This document shows positions 8,850-18,637 of a stretch of 64,000 nt of DNA, in pieces. The notes below the pieces were generated by a model. The model saw only the letters and a program-made list of their open reading frames with translations, searched no databases and was not told where the DNA came from. Both the position numbers and the translations under genes were made by a program. How positions within the stretch are numbered: the first letter of the stretch is position 1; every line of letters starts with the position of its first letter. The DNA lies in the NCBI RefSeq assembly GCF_001889605.1, contig NZ_CP018172.1:102079-166078 (forward strand), read 5' to 3'. Source of the stretch: Aquibium oceanicum. GTDB lineage: Bacteria; Pseudomonadota; Alphaproteobacteria; Rhizobiales; Rhizobiaceae.

Positions 8850-9428
8850 AGGTGGACCGTCGCCTACCCTGGACAGGCGACGCGGACTTATGGTCGCGCT
8901 GCCTTTGACGGTCTTCGTCGCGCTGGCCGCCATGCTTGGATGGGGATTGACGCGGAGCGCCGATGACATCCCTTCCGCCCTGATCGGCAAACCAATCCCG
9001 GAGTTCAGCCTGCCTCCGGTCCGGGGCCGGATGCTTGGTGTGTCCAGCGCCGACCTTCGTGGCGAGGTCTCGCTGGTGAACGTCTTTGCTTCCTGGTGCG
9101 TGGCCTGCCGCGAGGAGCATCCGCTGTTCATACGGCTGGCAGCCGATGGCGTGGTCCCGCTCCACGGCCTGAACTACAAGGACCAGCCCGACGACGCCGC
9201 CGGATGGCTGGATTCGCTGGGTGACCCGTATACGAGAACTGGCGCGGATCTGAACGGCCGCGTCGGCATCGACTGGGGGTCTACGGCGTTCCGGAAACCT
9301 TCGCCGTCGGCGCCGATGGCCGCATCGCCTACAAGCATATCGGCGCCGTGAGCCAGAAAGCGCTGGACGAAAAGATACTCCCGATTGTCGAGCGCCTGCG
9401 CGCCGAGGCCGGGGAGCAACAGCCATGA
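8806..9428 (+). pseudogene. CcmG/DsbE-like thioredoxin, one-base frameshift
   Basis: About 207 aa if repaired. The N-terminal anchor LMVALPLTVFVALAAMLGW is followed by FSLPPVRG, then VNVFASWCVACREEHP, the WCxxC active site of cytochrome-c-biogenesis thiol reductases (CcmG/DsbE). The frame breaks in the G run 9275-9279, where one more G restores YGVPETFAVGADGRIAYKHIG and a C-terminus ending at TGA 9426-9428. That stop overlaps the next ATG (ATGA). The role would be reducing apocytochrome or copper-protein thiols with electrons from CcdA. Confidence 0.75.
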
Positions 9429-9949
9429 AAGCGCTCGTTGCAGCCTTTCTCGCGGTCGCCTGGCTCAACTTGCCGCTTTCGGCCGCAGAGGCTCCGCCGA
9501 ACTTCGCCATCCACGATGCACCAAAGCCCGTGCCGGAGGTTCGTTTCGAGAACGGCGACGGGGAGGCGAGGACGCTGGCCGATTTCCGCGGAAGGGTGGT
9601 GCTGCTCAATGTCTGGGCGACGTGGTGCGTGCCCTGCCGCGAGGAGATGCCGACCTTGGACCGGCTTCAGGCCAAGCTGGGCGGCCCTAATTTCGAAGTC
9701 GTGGCCCTGTCGATCGACCGCGCCGGACCGAACGTGGTGAGAGAATTCTTCGCCGAGATCGGAATCGAAAACATTGCCCTCCATATCGATGCCTCCGGGA
9801 AGGCGCTGTTCGGGCTTGGCATCGTGGGTCTCCCCGCTACGCTCCTGATCAACCGCGAGGGCGAGGAAATCGGCAGGCTCATCGGCCCTGCGGAATGGGA
9901 TTCGCCGGAGATGATCGAATTCATCCGCAGCACAATTGCAGACGACTGA
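9425..9949 (+). CDS. TlpA-family periplasmic thiol-disulfide reductase
   Basis: 174 aa. Signal peptide (LVAAFLAVAWLNLPLSAAEA) then a thioredoxin fold with NVWATWCVPCREEMPTLDR, active-site CVPC near residues 67-70, and the cis-Pro region IVGLPATLLI. TlpA-type proteins reduce the copper-binding cysteines of SCO and CoxB, so the downstream SCO gene fits. Translationally coupled (ATGA) to the preceding CcmG-like gene. Confidence 0.85.
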   Translation: MKALVAAFLAVAWLNLPLSAAEAPPNFAIHDAPKPVPEVRFENGDGEARTLADFRGRVVLLNVWATWCVPCREEMPTLDRLQAKLGGPNFEVVALSIDRAGPNVVREFFAEIGIENIALHIDASGKALFGLGIVGLPATLLINREGEEIGRLIGPAEWDSPEMIEFIRSTIADD

Positions 9950-9962
9950 GAAAGGTAAAAAA

Positions 9963-10313
9963 ATGACAACCACACCACCTCAAGCCGCCGCCGAAAGGTC
10001 GCTTAGCTCCGACGTGCTTCACGCGGCGAAATATTATCTGGGTGGCAGGCGCACCCTGATGCTTGCGGGTGTCGCAATCGCCACGGCCGGTCTCGCCTTC
10101 AACTGGAGCTGGCTGATGGCAGCAGGGTTCGCACCTCTGCTTCTGTCAGTGCTGCCTTGCGTGGCAATGTGCGCGCTGGGCATCTGCATGAGCCGGATGA
10201 CCGGAGCTTCGTGCTCCAAACAAGCAGCGCCGCAGCAAGGGGTCGAGACCATGTCCGCGCCTGCGGCAATTCAAGCTCAACCCGAGGAAGGAAGGAACAC
10301 AACCGATGCGTAG
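9963..10313 (+). CDS. Small membrane protein of unknown function
   Basis: About 116 aa from ATG 9963 (RBS AAAGG). The N-terminus is polar; two hydrophobic segments follow, TLMLAGVAIATAGLAFNWSW and MAAGFAPLLLSVLPCVAMCA, the second carrying three cysteines (CVAMCALGIC). A Cys/Met-rich membrane protein between TlpA and the Met-rich peptide suggests metal handling, but I do not recognise the family. Confidence 0.6.
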   Translation: MTTTPPQAAAERSLSSDVLHAAKYYLGGRRTLMLAGVAIATAGLAFNWSWLMAAGFAPLLLSVLPCVAMCALGICMSRMTGASCSKQAAPQQGVETMSAPAAIQAQPEEGRNTTDA

Positions 10314-10569
10314 ATCGACGAAGACATTCGCAGCAGCGCCGGCTTTCGCGGCGGGTCTGGCGACAATTCCGCTTCACGCCCAGGATCCAAAGGAGTCCAG
10401 CTCCAGTGCTACGATGGAAGGCGGCATGATGGGCCAGGATGGAATGGCCGGCATGATGACCCAGATGAACGAGATGATGACGACCTGCAACCAGATGATG
10501 CAGGCGAAAATGGATGACGCCGACGTGCCCGGAACCTCACGGGACACAACTCCGGAGGATGACGTCTGA
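10306..10569 (+). CDS. Met-rich exported small protein
   Basis: 87 aa. N-terminal hydrophobic leader (FAAAPAFAAGLATIPLHAQ), then a mature part with repeated Met clusters (EGGMMGQDGMAGMMTQMNEM) and one Cys. Met clusters of this density are a known Cu(I)-binding solution in oxidising compartments. Overlaps the preceding gene by 8 bp and precedes SCO. Function inferred only. Confidence 0.55.
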   Translation: MRRSTKTFAAAPAFAAGLATIPLHAQDPKESSSSATMEGGMMGQDGMAGMMTQMNEMMTTCNQMMQAKMDDADVPGTSRDTTPEDDV

Positions 10570-10625
10570 GGCGGCAGCGGGTCGTCGTAATGTGCGGCCC
10601 CATCGCTCTGCAGCAGGAGGCGACT

Positions 10626-11315
10626 TTGCTGACATCTAGAATCTTCATAGCCGCCGCGGCGCTTCTCATGCTTGTCCCGGCTGCTGCGAGCGCACATTCG
10701 CTGGTCGAGGTCGAGAAGATACTCGGCGACGGGGAAAAGTACTTCCAGATGATCGACAAGCCCGCGCCGGACTTCACGCTCCAGATGGCCGATGGCCGGA
10801 CGGTGAAGCAGGCCGACCTCCGCGGACAGGTCGTGGTGCTCAACTTTGTCTACGCGAGTTGCCCGGACGTGTGCCCCCTGCACTCGGAGAAAATCGCGGA
10901 AGTGCAGGGCATGATCAACGAGACGCCCATGAAGGACCTCGTGACCTTCGTGACGGTGACGACCGATCCGGTCAACGACACGGCCGACGTGATGCGCGGC
11001 TACGGTCCCGCTCACGGACTCGATCCGGTAAATTGGCTATTCCTGACGAAGCTGCAGGAGCAGTCGGAGAGTTCCACCCGCGAGCTCGCGGAGGCTTTCG
11101 GGCATGGATTCGACAAGACCGAAGATGGACTTCAGATGCACGGAATCGTCACGCATGTGATCGATGGCGAAGGCCGCTGGAGGGCGAATTTCCACGGCCT
11201 GAAGTTCCAGTCGATCAATCTCATCACCTTCGTGAACGCTCTGACCAACGGGTCTGTCCCGAAGCACGGACACGGAAGGAGGAGTTGGTGGGAAAGGGTA
11301 ACAGATTACTTTTGA
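10626..11315 (+). CDS. SCO1/SenC family copper chaperone
   Basis: About 229 aa. TTG 10626 is chosen because AGGAGG (10615-10620) sits 5 bases upstream; an ATG at 10590 lacks a good RBS. Signal peptide IFIAAAALLMLVPAAASAHS; thioredoxin-like SCO core with NFVYASCPDVCPLHSEK (CxxxC copper site) and the distal His in LQMHGIVTHVI. SCO delivers Cu to the CuA site of CoxB, which is encoded at 22600-23552. Follows TlpA and the Met-rich protein in one probable operon. Confidence 0.85.
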   Translation: MLTSRIFIAAAALLMLVPAAASAHSLVEVEKILGDGEKYFQMIDKPAPDFTLQMADGRTVKQADLRGQVVVLNFVYASCPDVCPLHSEKIAEVQGMINETPMKDLVTFVTVTTDPVNDTADVMRGYGPAHGLDPVNWLFLTKLQEQSESSTRELAEAFGHGFDKTEDGLQMHGIVTHVIDGEGRWRANFHGLKFQSINLITFVNALTNGSVPKHGHGRRSWWERVTDYF

Positions 11316-11360
11316 TCGCCGCCAAGGTTAAGATAAATCGGAAAGGCACTGGAGCAATGA

Positions 11361-12188
11361 ATGGCTGAGGCACCACGCACATCGCGGAAACCGATGGGGT
11401 GGTCAGTCGCAGCTCTGCTCTTGGTCGGGGCAGGAGGAGCCTGGTATATGCTCGATCCCGGCTTCCAGCGTGCGCAATCGGATATTGCAACGGAAGCACC
11501 CGACGACGAGTTCGGCCAGCGGGTCCGCGACTATCTGCTCGCCAATCCAGAGGTCATCGTCGAGGCGATGCAAACGCTGGAGGCGCGCCGCCAGCAGGCG
11601 GAGGAGAGCGAGGCGCAGTCCGTCCTCGACGCGCGGGTAGATGACGTTTTCAATGATCCGGAGAGTCCCGTCGGCGGGAATCCCGACGGGGACGTCACCA
11701 TGGTCGAGTTCTTCGACTATAATTGCCCCTATTGCCGCCAGGTGGCGCCAGTCATAATCGACGCCGAGGCAGACGATCCCGAACTCAGGATCGTCTACAA
11801 GGAGTTCCCAATCCTTGGACCGGGGTCGATCTTCGCGGCGAAGGCCGCGCTCGCGGCCGACCGTCAGGGACGCTATGTCGAGTTCCACAAAGCGATGATG
11901 AATGCGAGCGGTCGTGTCGACGAGGCGCTCACGCTGTCGATCGCGGAGGAGGCCGGCCTCGACATCGAGCGGCTCAAGCAGGACATGAAGGATCCCGCCG
12001 TTCAGTCGGAAATCGACGGCAACATCGAATTGGCCCAGGCGCTGCGGATCAACGGAACGCCCGCTTTCGTAATCGGTGACGAAATCCTCCGCGGCGCAAC
12101 GGATCTGGAGACGATGACCGGGCTGATTGACAAAGCGAGGAGGGACGGTAAGGCCACCGGGCCTGCAGCGAAGGACACTGCGGACTGA
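11361..12188 (+). CDS. DsbA-family (Com1/ScsC-like) periplasmic disulfide protein
   Basis: 275 aa. N-terminal membrane anchor or signal (GWSVAALLLVGAGGAWYML), a helical region with RVRDYLLANPEVIVEAMQTL, then the thioredoxin domain with EFFDYNCPYCRQVAP (CPYC, DsbA-type) and cis-Pro in INGTPAFVIGD. Such proteins oxidise or isomerise periplasmic thiols. RBS TGGAG upstream of ATG 11361; the stop overlaps the ccdA start (TGATG). Confidence 0.85.
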   Translation: MAEAPRTSRKPMGWSVAALLLVGAGGAWYMLDPGFQRAQSDIATEAPDDEFGQRVRDYLLANPEVIVEAMQTLEARRQQAEESEAQSVLDARVDDVFNDPESPVGGNPDGDVTMVEFFDYNCPYCRQVAPVIIDAEADDPELRIVYKEFPILGPGSIFAAKAALAADRQGRYVEFHKAMMNASGRVDEALTLSIAEEAGLDIERLKQDMKDPAVQSEIDGNIELAQALRINGTPAFVIGDEILRGATDLETMTGLIDKARRDGKATGPAAKDTAD

Positions 12189-12928
12189 TGCCGGAACTGT
12201 CCAACATCGGTATGCTGACCGTCTTTGCGGCGGGGATCATTTCGTTCCTGTCTCCCTGCGTTTTGCCGCTCGTTCCGGGCTATGTCTCCTATGTCGCCGG
12301 GCGGTCCGCCGGCGGCATCGGGCCCTCAGGCGCCGTCGCGGTGCGCCTGCCCGCGGTCATTCTCGGCCTGTGTTTTGTGCTCGGCTTCTCGACTGTTTTC
12401 ATTGTGCTCGGAGCAAGCGCGACCGCGCTTGGGCAGATGCTGATCAGCTACCGTTATGAACTGAACTTCGTCGGCGGAGCGATCGTCATCCTGTTTGGGC
12501 TGTTCGTCACGGGTCTCATTCGTTTCCCCTGGATGATGCGTGAAGCTCGCTTCCATTCCGATCTGCCCGGCGGAGGAGCGACATCGGCCTATGTTCTCGG
12601 CCTGGCGTTTGCCTTCGGCTGGACCCCTTGCATTGGCCCGATCCTCGGAGCGATCCTCACGGTCGGCGCGGCGTCGGCCACAGTCGCGGACGGAGTTCTT
12701 CTTCTAGCAATCTACTCACTGGGTCTTGGCGTACCGTTTCTACTTGCGGCTTTATTCACGGACGCGCTGGCGTCCCGGCTACGTGGTTTCGGCAGGGTGG
12801 GTAGGATTCTGAGAATCTTCGCCGGGGCGATCATGATCTTGATGGGCGTCGCCATGATCACCGGGCAGTTATCGGCGTTCTCGTTCTGGCTACTCGAGAA
12901 TTTCCCTTTGCTGGCCAGGATTGGGTGA
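12188..12928 (+). CDS. ccdA: CcdA, cytochrome c biogenesis / thiol electron transporter
   Basis: 246 aa with six predicted membrane segments. The conserved Cys pair appears as SFLSPCVLPLVPGYVSYVAG and FGWTPCIGPILGAIL. CcdA moves electrons from cytoplasmic thioredoxin to periplasmic TlpA/CcmG/DsbA-like partners encoded just upstream. It ends the copper/thiol operon. Two further full copies lie at 47977 and 57971 and a scrap at 28402. Confidence 0.92.
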   Translation: MPELSNIGMLTVFAAGIISFLSPCVLPLVPGYVSYVAGRSAGGIGPSGAVAVRLPAVILGLCFVLGFSTVFIVLGASATALGQMLISYRYELNFVGGAIVILFGLFVTGLIRFPWMMREARFHSDLPGGGATSAYVLGLAFAFGWTPCIGPILGAILTVGAASATVADGVLLLAIYSLGLGVPFLLAALFTDALASRLRGFGRVGRILRIFAGAIMILMGVAMITGQLSAFSFWLLENFPLLARIG

Positions 12929-13448
12929 CGGACTGCCCTGCCGTTCTCCTTATCACTGGCGCGCGAGGTTCAAACCTTGAATAGTGTCGATCAAGCTCGA
13001 AACTCGCCGCCCTACTGAGAGCCCTCTTGAACCTCTAGTTGCTGTAGCTCCTATCTTCATATCAAACTGCTGGTTCAGAGCAAAAAATTAGCGGACCACG
13101 ATCCCCAGCACGCGCATCACTCATGCTACGGATCGACAGCAATAGGCTCTGCGGTAGCAGTGAGCAGTTTGGGAACGGGATGCTGCGAGGCGAAGTTCTC
13201 TTACTGGCGGGCTCGGCGGAGCCGATGAGTGACGACACTGTACACAGCTATCGGCTTTGAGGTCGGAGGCGAGGAGCATTTGGAATTCGATTTTATCGGC
13301 GATATCGGCCATTCGTGGCGCACAATGTGAATTATCCGCGAAAACATCAGCCGGCGCTGATCGTGTTCGCCGACGTGACGCGCCAGTACTAGGTCCAAGG
13401 ACAGGGGCTTGGGGGCATGCAGACCGAAACGTACAGAGCTAGGGCGGA
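12929..13448. other. 520-bp gap with an orphan MerR-type promoter
   Basis: No convincing gene on either strand. The left half holds a MerR-type promoter (13027-13057). The right half contains short open stretches without start/RBS support that may be remnants of a lost gene. Confidence 0.5.
13027..13057 (+). promoter_or_regulatory. MerR-family-type promoter/operator (19-bp spacer)
   Basis: TTGAAC and TATCTT are separated by exactly 19 bp containing CTCTAGTTGCTGTAGCTCC, an imperfect dyad like CueR/PbrR-type operators. The over-long spacer is the hallmark of MerR-activated promoters. It points toward the ZIP-CDF pair but lies about 390 bp upstream of it. Confidence 0.5.
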
Positions 13449-14138
13449 ATGACGGCGGCCTGGGTTTACACACTCGTACCTGCAGTTCTTGCGGTGCTAG
13501 CAGCTTCGATGGCTGTCTGCGTACGTCCTGGTCCGCAGGCGATCAGCGCGATCCAGCACTTTGCCGCCGGTGTAGTCTTTGCTGCCGCGGCAGGAGAGAT
13601 ATTGCCCGACATCAAGCATCAAGGGTCAGTCGTTGCGACCTTCGTAGGAGGGGTCGCCGGGGTTGCAACGATGTTGCTCATCAAAGAACTTGAGCGATTC
13701 ATAAAGGGCCGGGCAGGCCTTCTTGCGACGATTGGGATCGACATCCTGATCGACGGTTTGGTGCTAGGAATCGGCTTTGCAGCAGGCGCTAAAGCGGGGC
13801 TGTTGCTGACCATCGCGCTGTCGCTTGAGGTTGTGTTCCTGGGGCTAGCGTTGACAACGGGACTGACCGCCGCGGGCTGGACCCGCCGGCGAATCATCGC
13901 CGTTACGGCCGGTTTAATGGCGCTGATGCCGATCGGCGCGGTGCTTTCCGCACCTGTCACCGCACTCTCTGCACCGGTGGTCACCGGCTTTCTTGCGTTC
14001 GGCCTTGTCGCGCTGCTCTACCTAGTGACCGAGGAACTGCTGGTCGAGGCGCATGAAACGCCGGATAGGCCTTGGGTGGCGGCGCTGTTTTTCGCAGGCT
14101 TCTTGCTGCTCCTGTTGCTCGAAGAGACGATCGGATGA
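13449..14138 (+). CDS. ZIP-like metal transporter
   Basis: 229 aa, about seven hydrophobic segments. A metal-site-like helix IQHFAAGVVFAAAAGEILPD (ZIP helices IV/V type His...Glu) and a loop before DILIDGLVLGIGFAAG support ZIP family membership. It lies 6 bp upstream of a CDF zinc exporter. Direction of transport cannot be read from sequence; coupling with CDF suggests metal homeostasis. Confidence 0.75.
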   Translation: MTAAWVYTLVPAVLAVLAASMAVCVRPGPQAISAIQHFAAGVVFAAAAGEILPDIKHQGSVVATFVGGVAGVATMLLIKELERFIKGRAGLLATIGIDILIDGLVLGIGFAAGAKAGLLLTIALSLEVVFLGLALTTGLTAAGWTRRRIIAVTAGLMALMPIGAVLSAPVTALSAPVVTGFLAFGLVALLYLVTEELLVEAHETPDRPWVAALFFAGFLLLLLLEETIG

Positions 14139-14144
14139 CCCACC

Positions 14145-15059
14145 ATGCCGCATAACCACGACCACGCGCATCTGGACCCTGATTCAGGCGACAAACGTGT
14201 CGCCATCGCGATCTGGGCGAACGGCGTCCTGACTGTCGCGCAAGTCGCAGGTGGGATTTTTGCGGGCAGCCTGGCGCTGATTGCTGATGCACTGCACAAT
14301 TTCTCAGACATGGCGTCGTTGGTGATCGCTTTCGGTGCGCGAAAGATCGCCCGCCGCCCGGCGGATGCCCGGATGACCTTCGGCTACGCGCGGGTCGAGA
14401 TCGTGGCGGCGTTGATAAATTACACCACGCTGATCCTGATCGGTTTCTATTTGATCTACGAAGGTGGGATGCGGACGATCGATCCACCCGAGGTGAAGGG
14501 CTGGTACGTGGTCATCCTCGGCGGCGTGGCGCTCGTGGTCGACACACTGACGGCTTTGCTCACCTACTCGATGCAAAAGGGCAGCGTTAACATCCGGGCG
14601 CTCTTCCTCCACAACCTCAGCGATGCTCTCGCCTCAGTCGCGGTGATTGTGGGAGGCACGCTCATCATCTTATACGACATTCGTTGGGTTGACCCAGCGA
14701 TCACTATCCTGATCGCGCTCTACATCCTCTATCTCGCCTTCACAGAAATCGGCGGCACGATTCGCATTCTCATGTTGGGTAGCCCGCCAGACATCGACAC
14801 CGATCGGGTCATAAATGCGGTGGCTGAGGTGGACGGAGTAGAGGAAGTTCATCACGCGCATTTTTGGCAGATGCAGGAATACGCCGCCGCGTTCGACACC
14901 CATATCGTAATCAGCCCCGGTCGGTGGGACGACATCGAGAACATCAAGAGCGCGATCAAGGCGCGACTGAAGGACGAGTTCGGCGTCGAGCACTCGACGC
15001 TAGAATTTGAACGGCCCGACCGCAAGCACGAAGATACGCAAAAGTACGGTCATGGATAG
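14145..15059 (+). CDS. CDF family zinc/cadmium efflux protein (CzcD/ZitB-like)
   Basis: 304 aa. His-rich N-terminus (MPHNHDHAHLD), six membrane segments and the two zinc-site motifs HNFSD (segment 2) and HNLSD (segment 5) typical of Zn-CDF exporters; Mn-CDFs usually show DxxxD. The cytoplasmic C-terminal domain is present, ending in a His/Asp-rich tail. Co-transcribed with the ZIP gene 6 bp upstream. Confidence 0.92.
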   Translation: MPHNHDHAHLDPDSGDKRVAIAIWANGVLTVAQVAGGIFAGSLALIADALHNFSDMASLVIAFGARKIARRPADARMTFGYARVEIVAALINYTTLILIGFYLIYEGGMRTIDPPEVKGWYVVILGGVALVVDTLTALLTYSMQKGSVNIRALFLHNLSDALASVAVIVGGTLIILYDIRWVDPAITILIALYILYLAFTEIGGTIRILMLGSPPDIDTDRVINAVAEVDGVEEVHHAHFWQMQEYAAAFDTHIVISPGRWDDIENIKSAIKARLKDEFGVEHSTLEFERPDRKHEDTQKYGHG

Positions 15060-15078
15060 AAAAAGTAGAATTGTCGGC

Positions 15079-15260
15079 TAAGGGTAGCGCAAGTGCTGAG
15101 CCACCCCCTGTGCCGGGCAGATGGCGCCGAACAAGGCGCTCTTGTAGCGCTGGTCGGCGGGCTGGATCAGCCGCGTGCCGCGCCGCGAACACTGCCTCAC
15201 GAGACCGTTCTTCTGGCAGGACCGTGCCTCGTCTTGGAACCAGATCTCGATCTCCTTCTT
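15079..15260 (-). pseudogene. IS630-family transposase fragment
   Basis: About 60 codons read IEIWFQDEARSCQKNGLVRQ, then RGTRLIQPADQRYKSALFG, matching the central IS630-type core where FQDEAR holds a catalytic Asp. It ends at TAG 15079-15081 and stops abruptly at the Tn3 end (15261). No N-terminal half was found beyond the other Tn3 end. Confidence 0.7.
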
Positions 15261-15298
15261 GGGGTCAGAACAAGAGCAGTGCGAAATCGTACGTTAAG
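15261..15298 (+). repeat. Tn3-family left terminal inverted repeat
   Basis: 38 bp beginning GGGGTCAGAACAAGAG and ending ACGTTAAG; mate at 18421-18458. Confidence 0.85.
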
Positions 15299-15316
15299 GG
15301 CGAACGGAGCGGGAAC

Positions 15317-18283
15317 TTATGCTGCCCGTCGCAAATCAGCCGGCAGCCTGAGCGACCGGAAGCCTTCCGGCATATGCTGCTCGCTATCCCACGTGTAGAT
15401 GCCGGTCAGGTTGATATGCTCCCAGCTCAGCGGCGAGATATGCTTGAGCAGATGGTCCGGAATCTCCCGACGCGCGTTGCGTAAATGGGTGACGGCCCGT
15501 TCGATATAGACCGTGTTCCAGTGTACGATCGCGCTGACGACGAGATTGAGACCGGACGCGCGGAATGCCTGGCTTTCGAACGATCGGTCCCGGATTTCAC
15601 CACGCTCGTGGAAGAAGACGGCGCGCTTCAGCTTATGTGAAGCCTCGCCCTTGTTGAGGCCGGCCTGGCAGCGCCGGCGCAATGCCGGACTTGAGTACCA
15701 CTCGATCATGAACAAGGACCGCTCGATTCGTCCGAGTTCTCGTAGCGCCCTTGCGAGCTGGCTCTCCTTCGGTGATGCTGACAGCTTCTTCAAAATCGTT
15801 GATGGCACCACGGATCGTGTCGTGATCGACGCCGCGAGATGAAGCAGATCATCCCAATGATCGAGGATCAGGGTGGCGTTGATGGGCGCGCCGATGTGGT
15901 TCGACAGCGCCGGATATGCATCGCCTTTCTCGAACGTGTGGAACTTCCGATCCTTGAGGTTGCGCAGCCGCGGCGCGAAGCGTTTGCCGATCAGGGCGAA
16001 CAGTCCGAAGACGTGGTCGCTCGCACCGCCTGTATCGGTGAAGTGTTCCTGGATGTCGAGGATCGTGTCCTGATCAAATAGCCCATCGAGCACATAGGCA
16101 GCCTCGCTTTCGGTCGGGCTGATCGGCAGGATGCTGAAATAGCCGTACTGGTCGGACAGATGGCTGTAGAACTTCGAGCCCGGCTCGCTGCCGTAGTGCA
16201 AATTGACGTCGCCGCGCTTTGCGGCTCTGTCGCTTGCACGGAAGAATTGGCCGTCGGATGACGCGGTCGTTCCATTGCCCCAAAGCCGAGAATGCGGATG
16301 CCGGGTGTGCGCATCGGTGATGCATGCTTGTGCCGCACGATATGTCTCCGAGCGAGCGTGGAACGTGCGCATCCAGCCGATCTGATGCGCGCTGATTCCT
16401 TTTGATGCGCTCGCCATTCGCTTCGGACCGAGGTTGGTCGCATCGGCCAGTACGCCGGCCAGCATGGCCGAGACATTTCTTGGGACGTCACCGGTGCGGA
16501 CATGCGTAAAGTGGTCGGCGAAGCCGGTCCACTCGTGCACTTCCCTCATCAGGTCTGGCACCTCAACCATTGGATACATATCGCTGATTTCGGTATTCAG
16601 TTCCTCGCCGCCGCCGGAACCTCGCCAGGTGTTAGCGTCACGATCAATGTCCCGGCCTCAAGACGCACACCTTCGAGCTTTCCGGACCATGCTCTGTGCG
16701 CCAGGCGCTTCAGGTTGAAGTCGAGCATTTGACGCGCTTCGGCAAGCCACTGAGCGCCATCACCCCGGACGCCCAGTCCAAGGCGATCCTCCTCCTTCAT
16801 TTTGGTGAATGTCGCCCTAGGCATGAGGTGCTCGTCGATCGGCCGGAAAGAGCGGCTCCCGTCGACCCAAATGTCGGCTGAGCGAAGCCTGTCCCGCAAG
16901 ACCGCGAGCGTGGCAATCTCGTAGAGACGGCGATCAGGCTGTCCCTGTTCGAAGATAAGCCGACGATCAGCTTGGCTGAGGTGGGTGACCGGGACGCGAT
17001 CCGGGAGTGTCCGACGCTTCTCGGCATAGGTCCGTTTCAGCAGCGAAATTGCCGCAAGAAGCGGATCGTGTCGCCGCGCCGATTGGAACGTGAACGCCCG
17101 CAGAAACGCTCCTGCATATTTGTTGACTGTCGCATATTGCTCGGCCGCCACGGCCAGGGGTGACGCCTCGTTGTCCTCGACCATCGCCTCAAGCTCTGGC
17201 TTCATGCTGAGCAGACGAAGCCAGCCGACTTTCTGATCGAGAACCTCCAAAGCGTTGCGACCATACTCGTTGGCGGACTGCAGGGCAGTGATCGTATCGA
17301 GGAACATGCGCAGTGCCTTGGCGGTATCCGGCCTGCAATCCATGTGCCGTTGCTTCTTGCGGTTGTTGGCCTGAGAGAACAGCCGTCCTATCAGCCTGAT
17401 GAACATCGTCACCGCATCGTCGGTGAGCTTCTGTGCGAGTTTGATGACCTGCGCCACGATCAGAGCGTGCCGACGGCTGGAATTGAAATCGCTGGCTAGC
17501 CAAGGCTGGCGTGGCGTTCCCTTCACGGATCATCTGGTCCCACCGACCCGAGGAAACCCGCATCTGCAATCTCGGATCGATCTCCAGTGCGCGCAGGAAT
17601 GCGATCCGTTCTGTCAGCCCGACAAGGTTTGACGCTCCCGGCGCCGACCGCAACCAATGGAAGCGGGTCTGATCGATCGACGGGTCGACATCTAACAGCT
17701 TATCCAACGATCGAAGCATATTGAGCGGGATGTTTTCAATCAGAGTTCTCTCCGCCCGTCGGCGGGCGATCGCGCGTCCGGCAAGGCCGATCCGTTCGAT
17801 CGTGTTGATTGCCGGCAGGAGGGATCCGCGTTCACGAAACGTGGCGATAATGGAGTTGGCTATCGCGGCGCCGTCGTCGGACATCGTCGCTGACTGAACT
17901 GCGGCCAACAGCGCCGCTCGACGATCTTCCGCCGTCGCGCTTCTTACACCCAGATACACCAACAGGCGCGCCGCGTGATCGCGGAGAGTTTCTTTACGGC
18001 GCGATTAGAGCGCGAATGATCCTTGGTCGGCACCGATTTGGTCAGCAACATATTTGAGCATCGCGCGAGGCGGCGTCTCTTCTGCTCCAAGCACTCGGCC
18101 CGGATATCGCATCAGACATAGCTGAATGGCAAAGCCTAGCAGATTATGGTCACGCCTCCGCAGCTCGATCTCCAGACGATCCGCCGGTGACAACGAAAAA
18201 TGTCGGATCAGGCTGTCCTCATCGACTGGTATGTCGAAAAGCTCCCGTCGATCTTGCTCTTTGAGAAGCTTACGTTTTGCCAT
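15317..18283 (-). pseudogene. tnpA: Tn3-family transposase, three disruptions
   Basis: Would be about 988 aa from ATG 18283 (MAKRKLLKEQDRRELFDIP). Disrupted by an in-frame TAA at 18005-18007 (a Tyr codon expected after SFAL), a one-base gain near 17502 and a one-base loss near 16617. The C-terminal DDE domain is readable: [40 protein letters not shown] and [13 protein letters not shown]. The nonsense mutation makes true decay more likely than sequencing error alone. The N-terminus is homologous to the scrap at 31526-32065. Confidence 0.85.
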
Positions 18284-18420
18284 TTTCCGTACCGATGCGC
18301 GGCCATCTGGCGTAAGCGTTGTCGAGTCGGGCAAATGAGGGAATCGAAACTGACGCTTCGCGATGACAATCCACAGGATCGGACGCTGCTGATCCATACG
18401 CCGTTCATGGTCCGTTCGAC

Positions 18421-18458
18421 CTTAACGTACGATTTCGCACTCCTCTTGTTCCGACCCC
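18421..18458 (-). repeat. Tn3-family right terminal inverted repeat
   Basis: Reverse complement of 15261-15298 with two mismatches. It closes the element next to tnpA's 5' side. Confidence 0.85.
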
Positions 18459-18637
18459 ATATTCGCGCGTCCCAGTCCGAGTTGCATTTACGGCTGACCG
18501 TCAGAGCCGAACTACGGAAGCCTTCAATAATGCAGGAGGTTTCGCGAGTTGTATGCGTTCGCTGCTGCACGTGCACTTCGGAAGGCCTAACCACGCGGGA
18601 CCGGAATAGTACCAAGGCAGCGGCGGAAATTCTGCCC

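Larger units (their letters stand above)
15261..18458. mobile_element. Tn3-family element carrying only a (broken) tnpA
   Basis: Bounded by 38-bp inverted repeats at 15261-15298 and 18421-18458 that differ at two positions and start GGGGTC, as in Tn3-family ends. The only gene inside is tnpA on the minus strand; no resolvase or res site is apparent. Flanking 5-mers (TTCTT and ATATT) do not match, so no target duplication is preserved. Confidence 0.85.

Noticed and set aside
15256..18463. Target duplication of the Tn3-family element
   Set aside because: Flanking 5-mers TTCTT and ATATT differ, so none is claimed.
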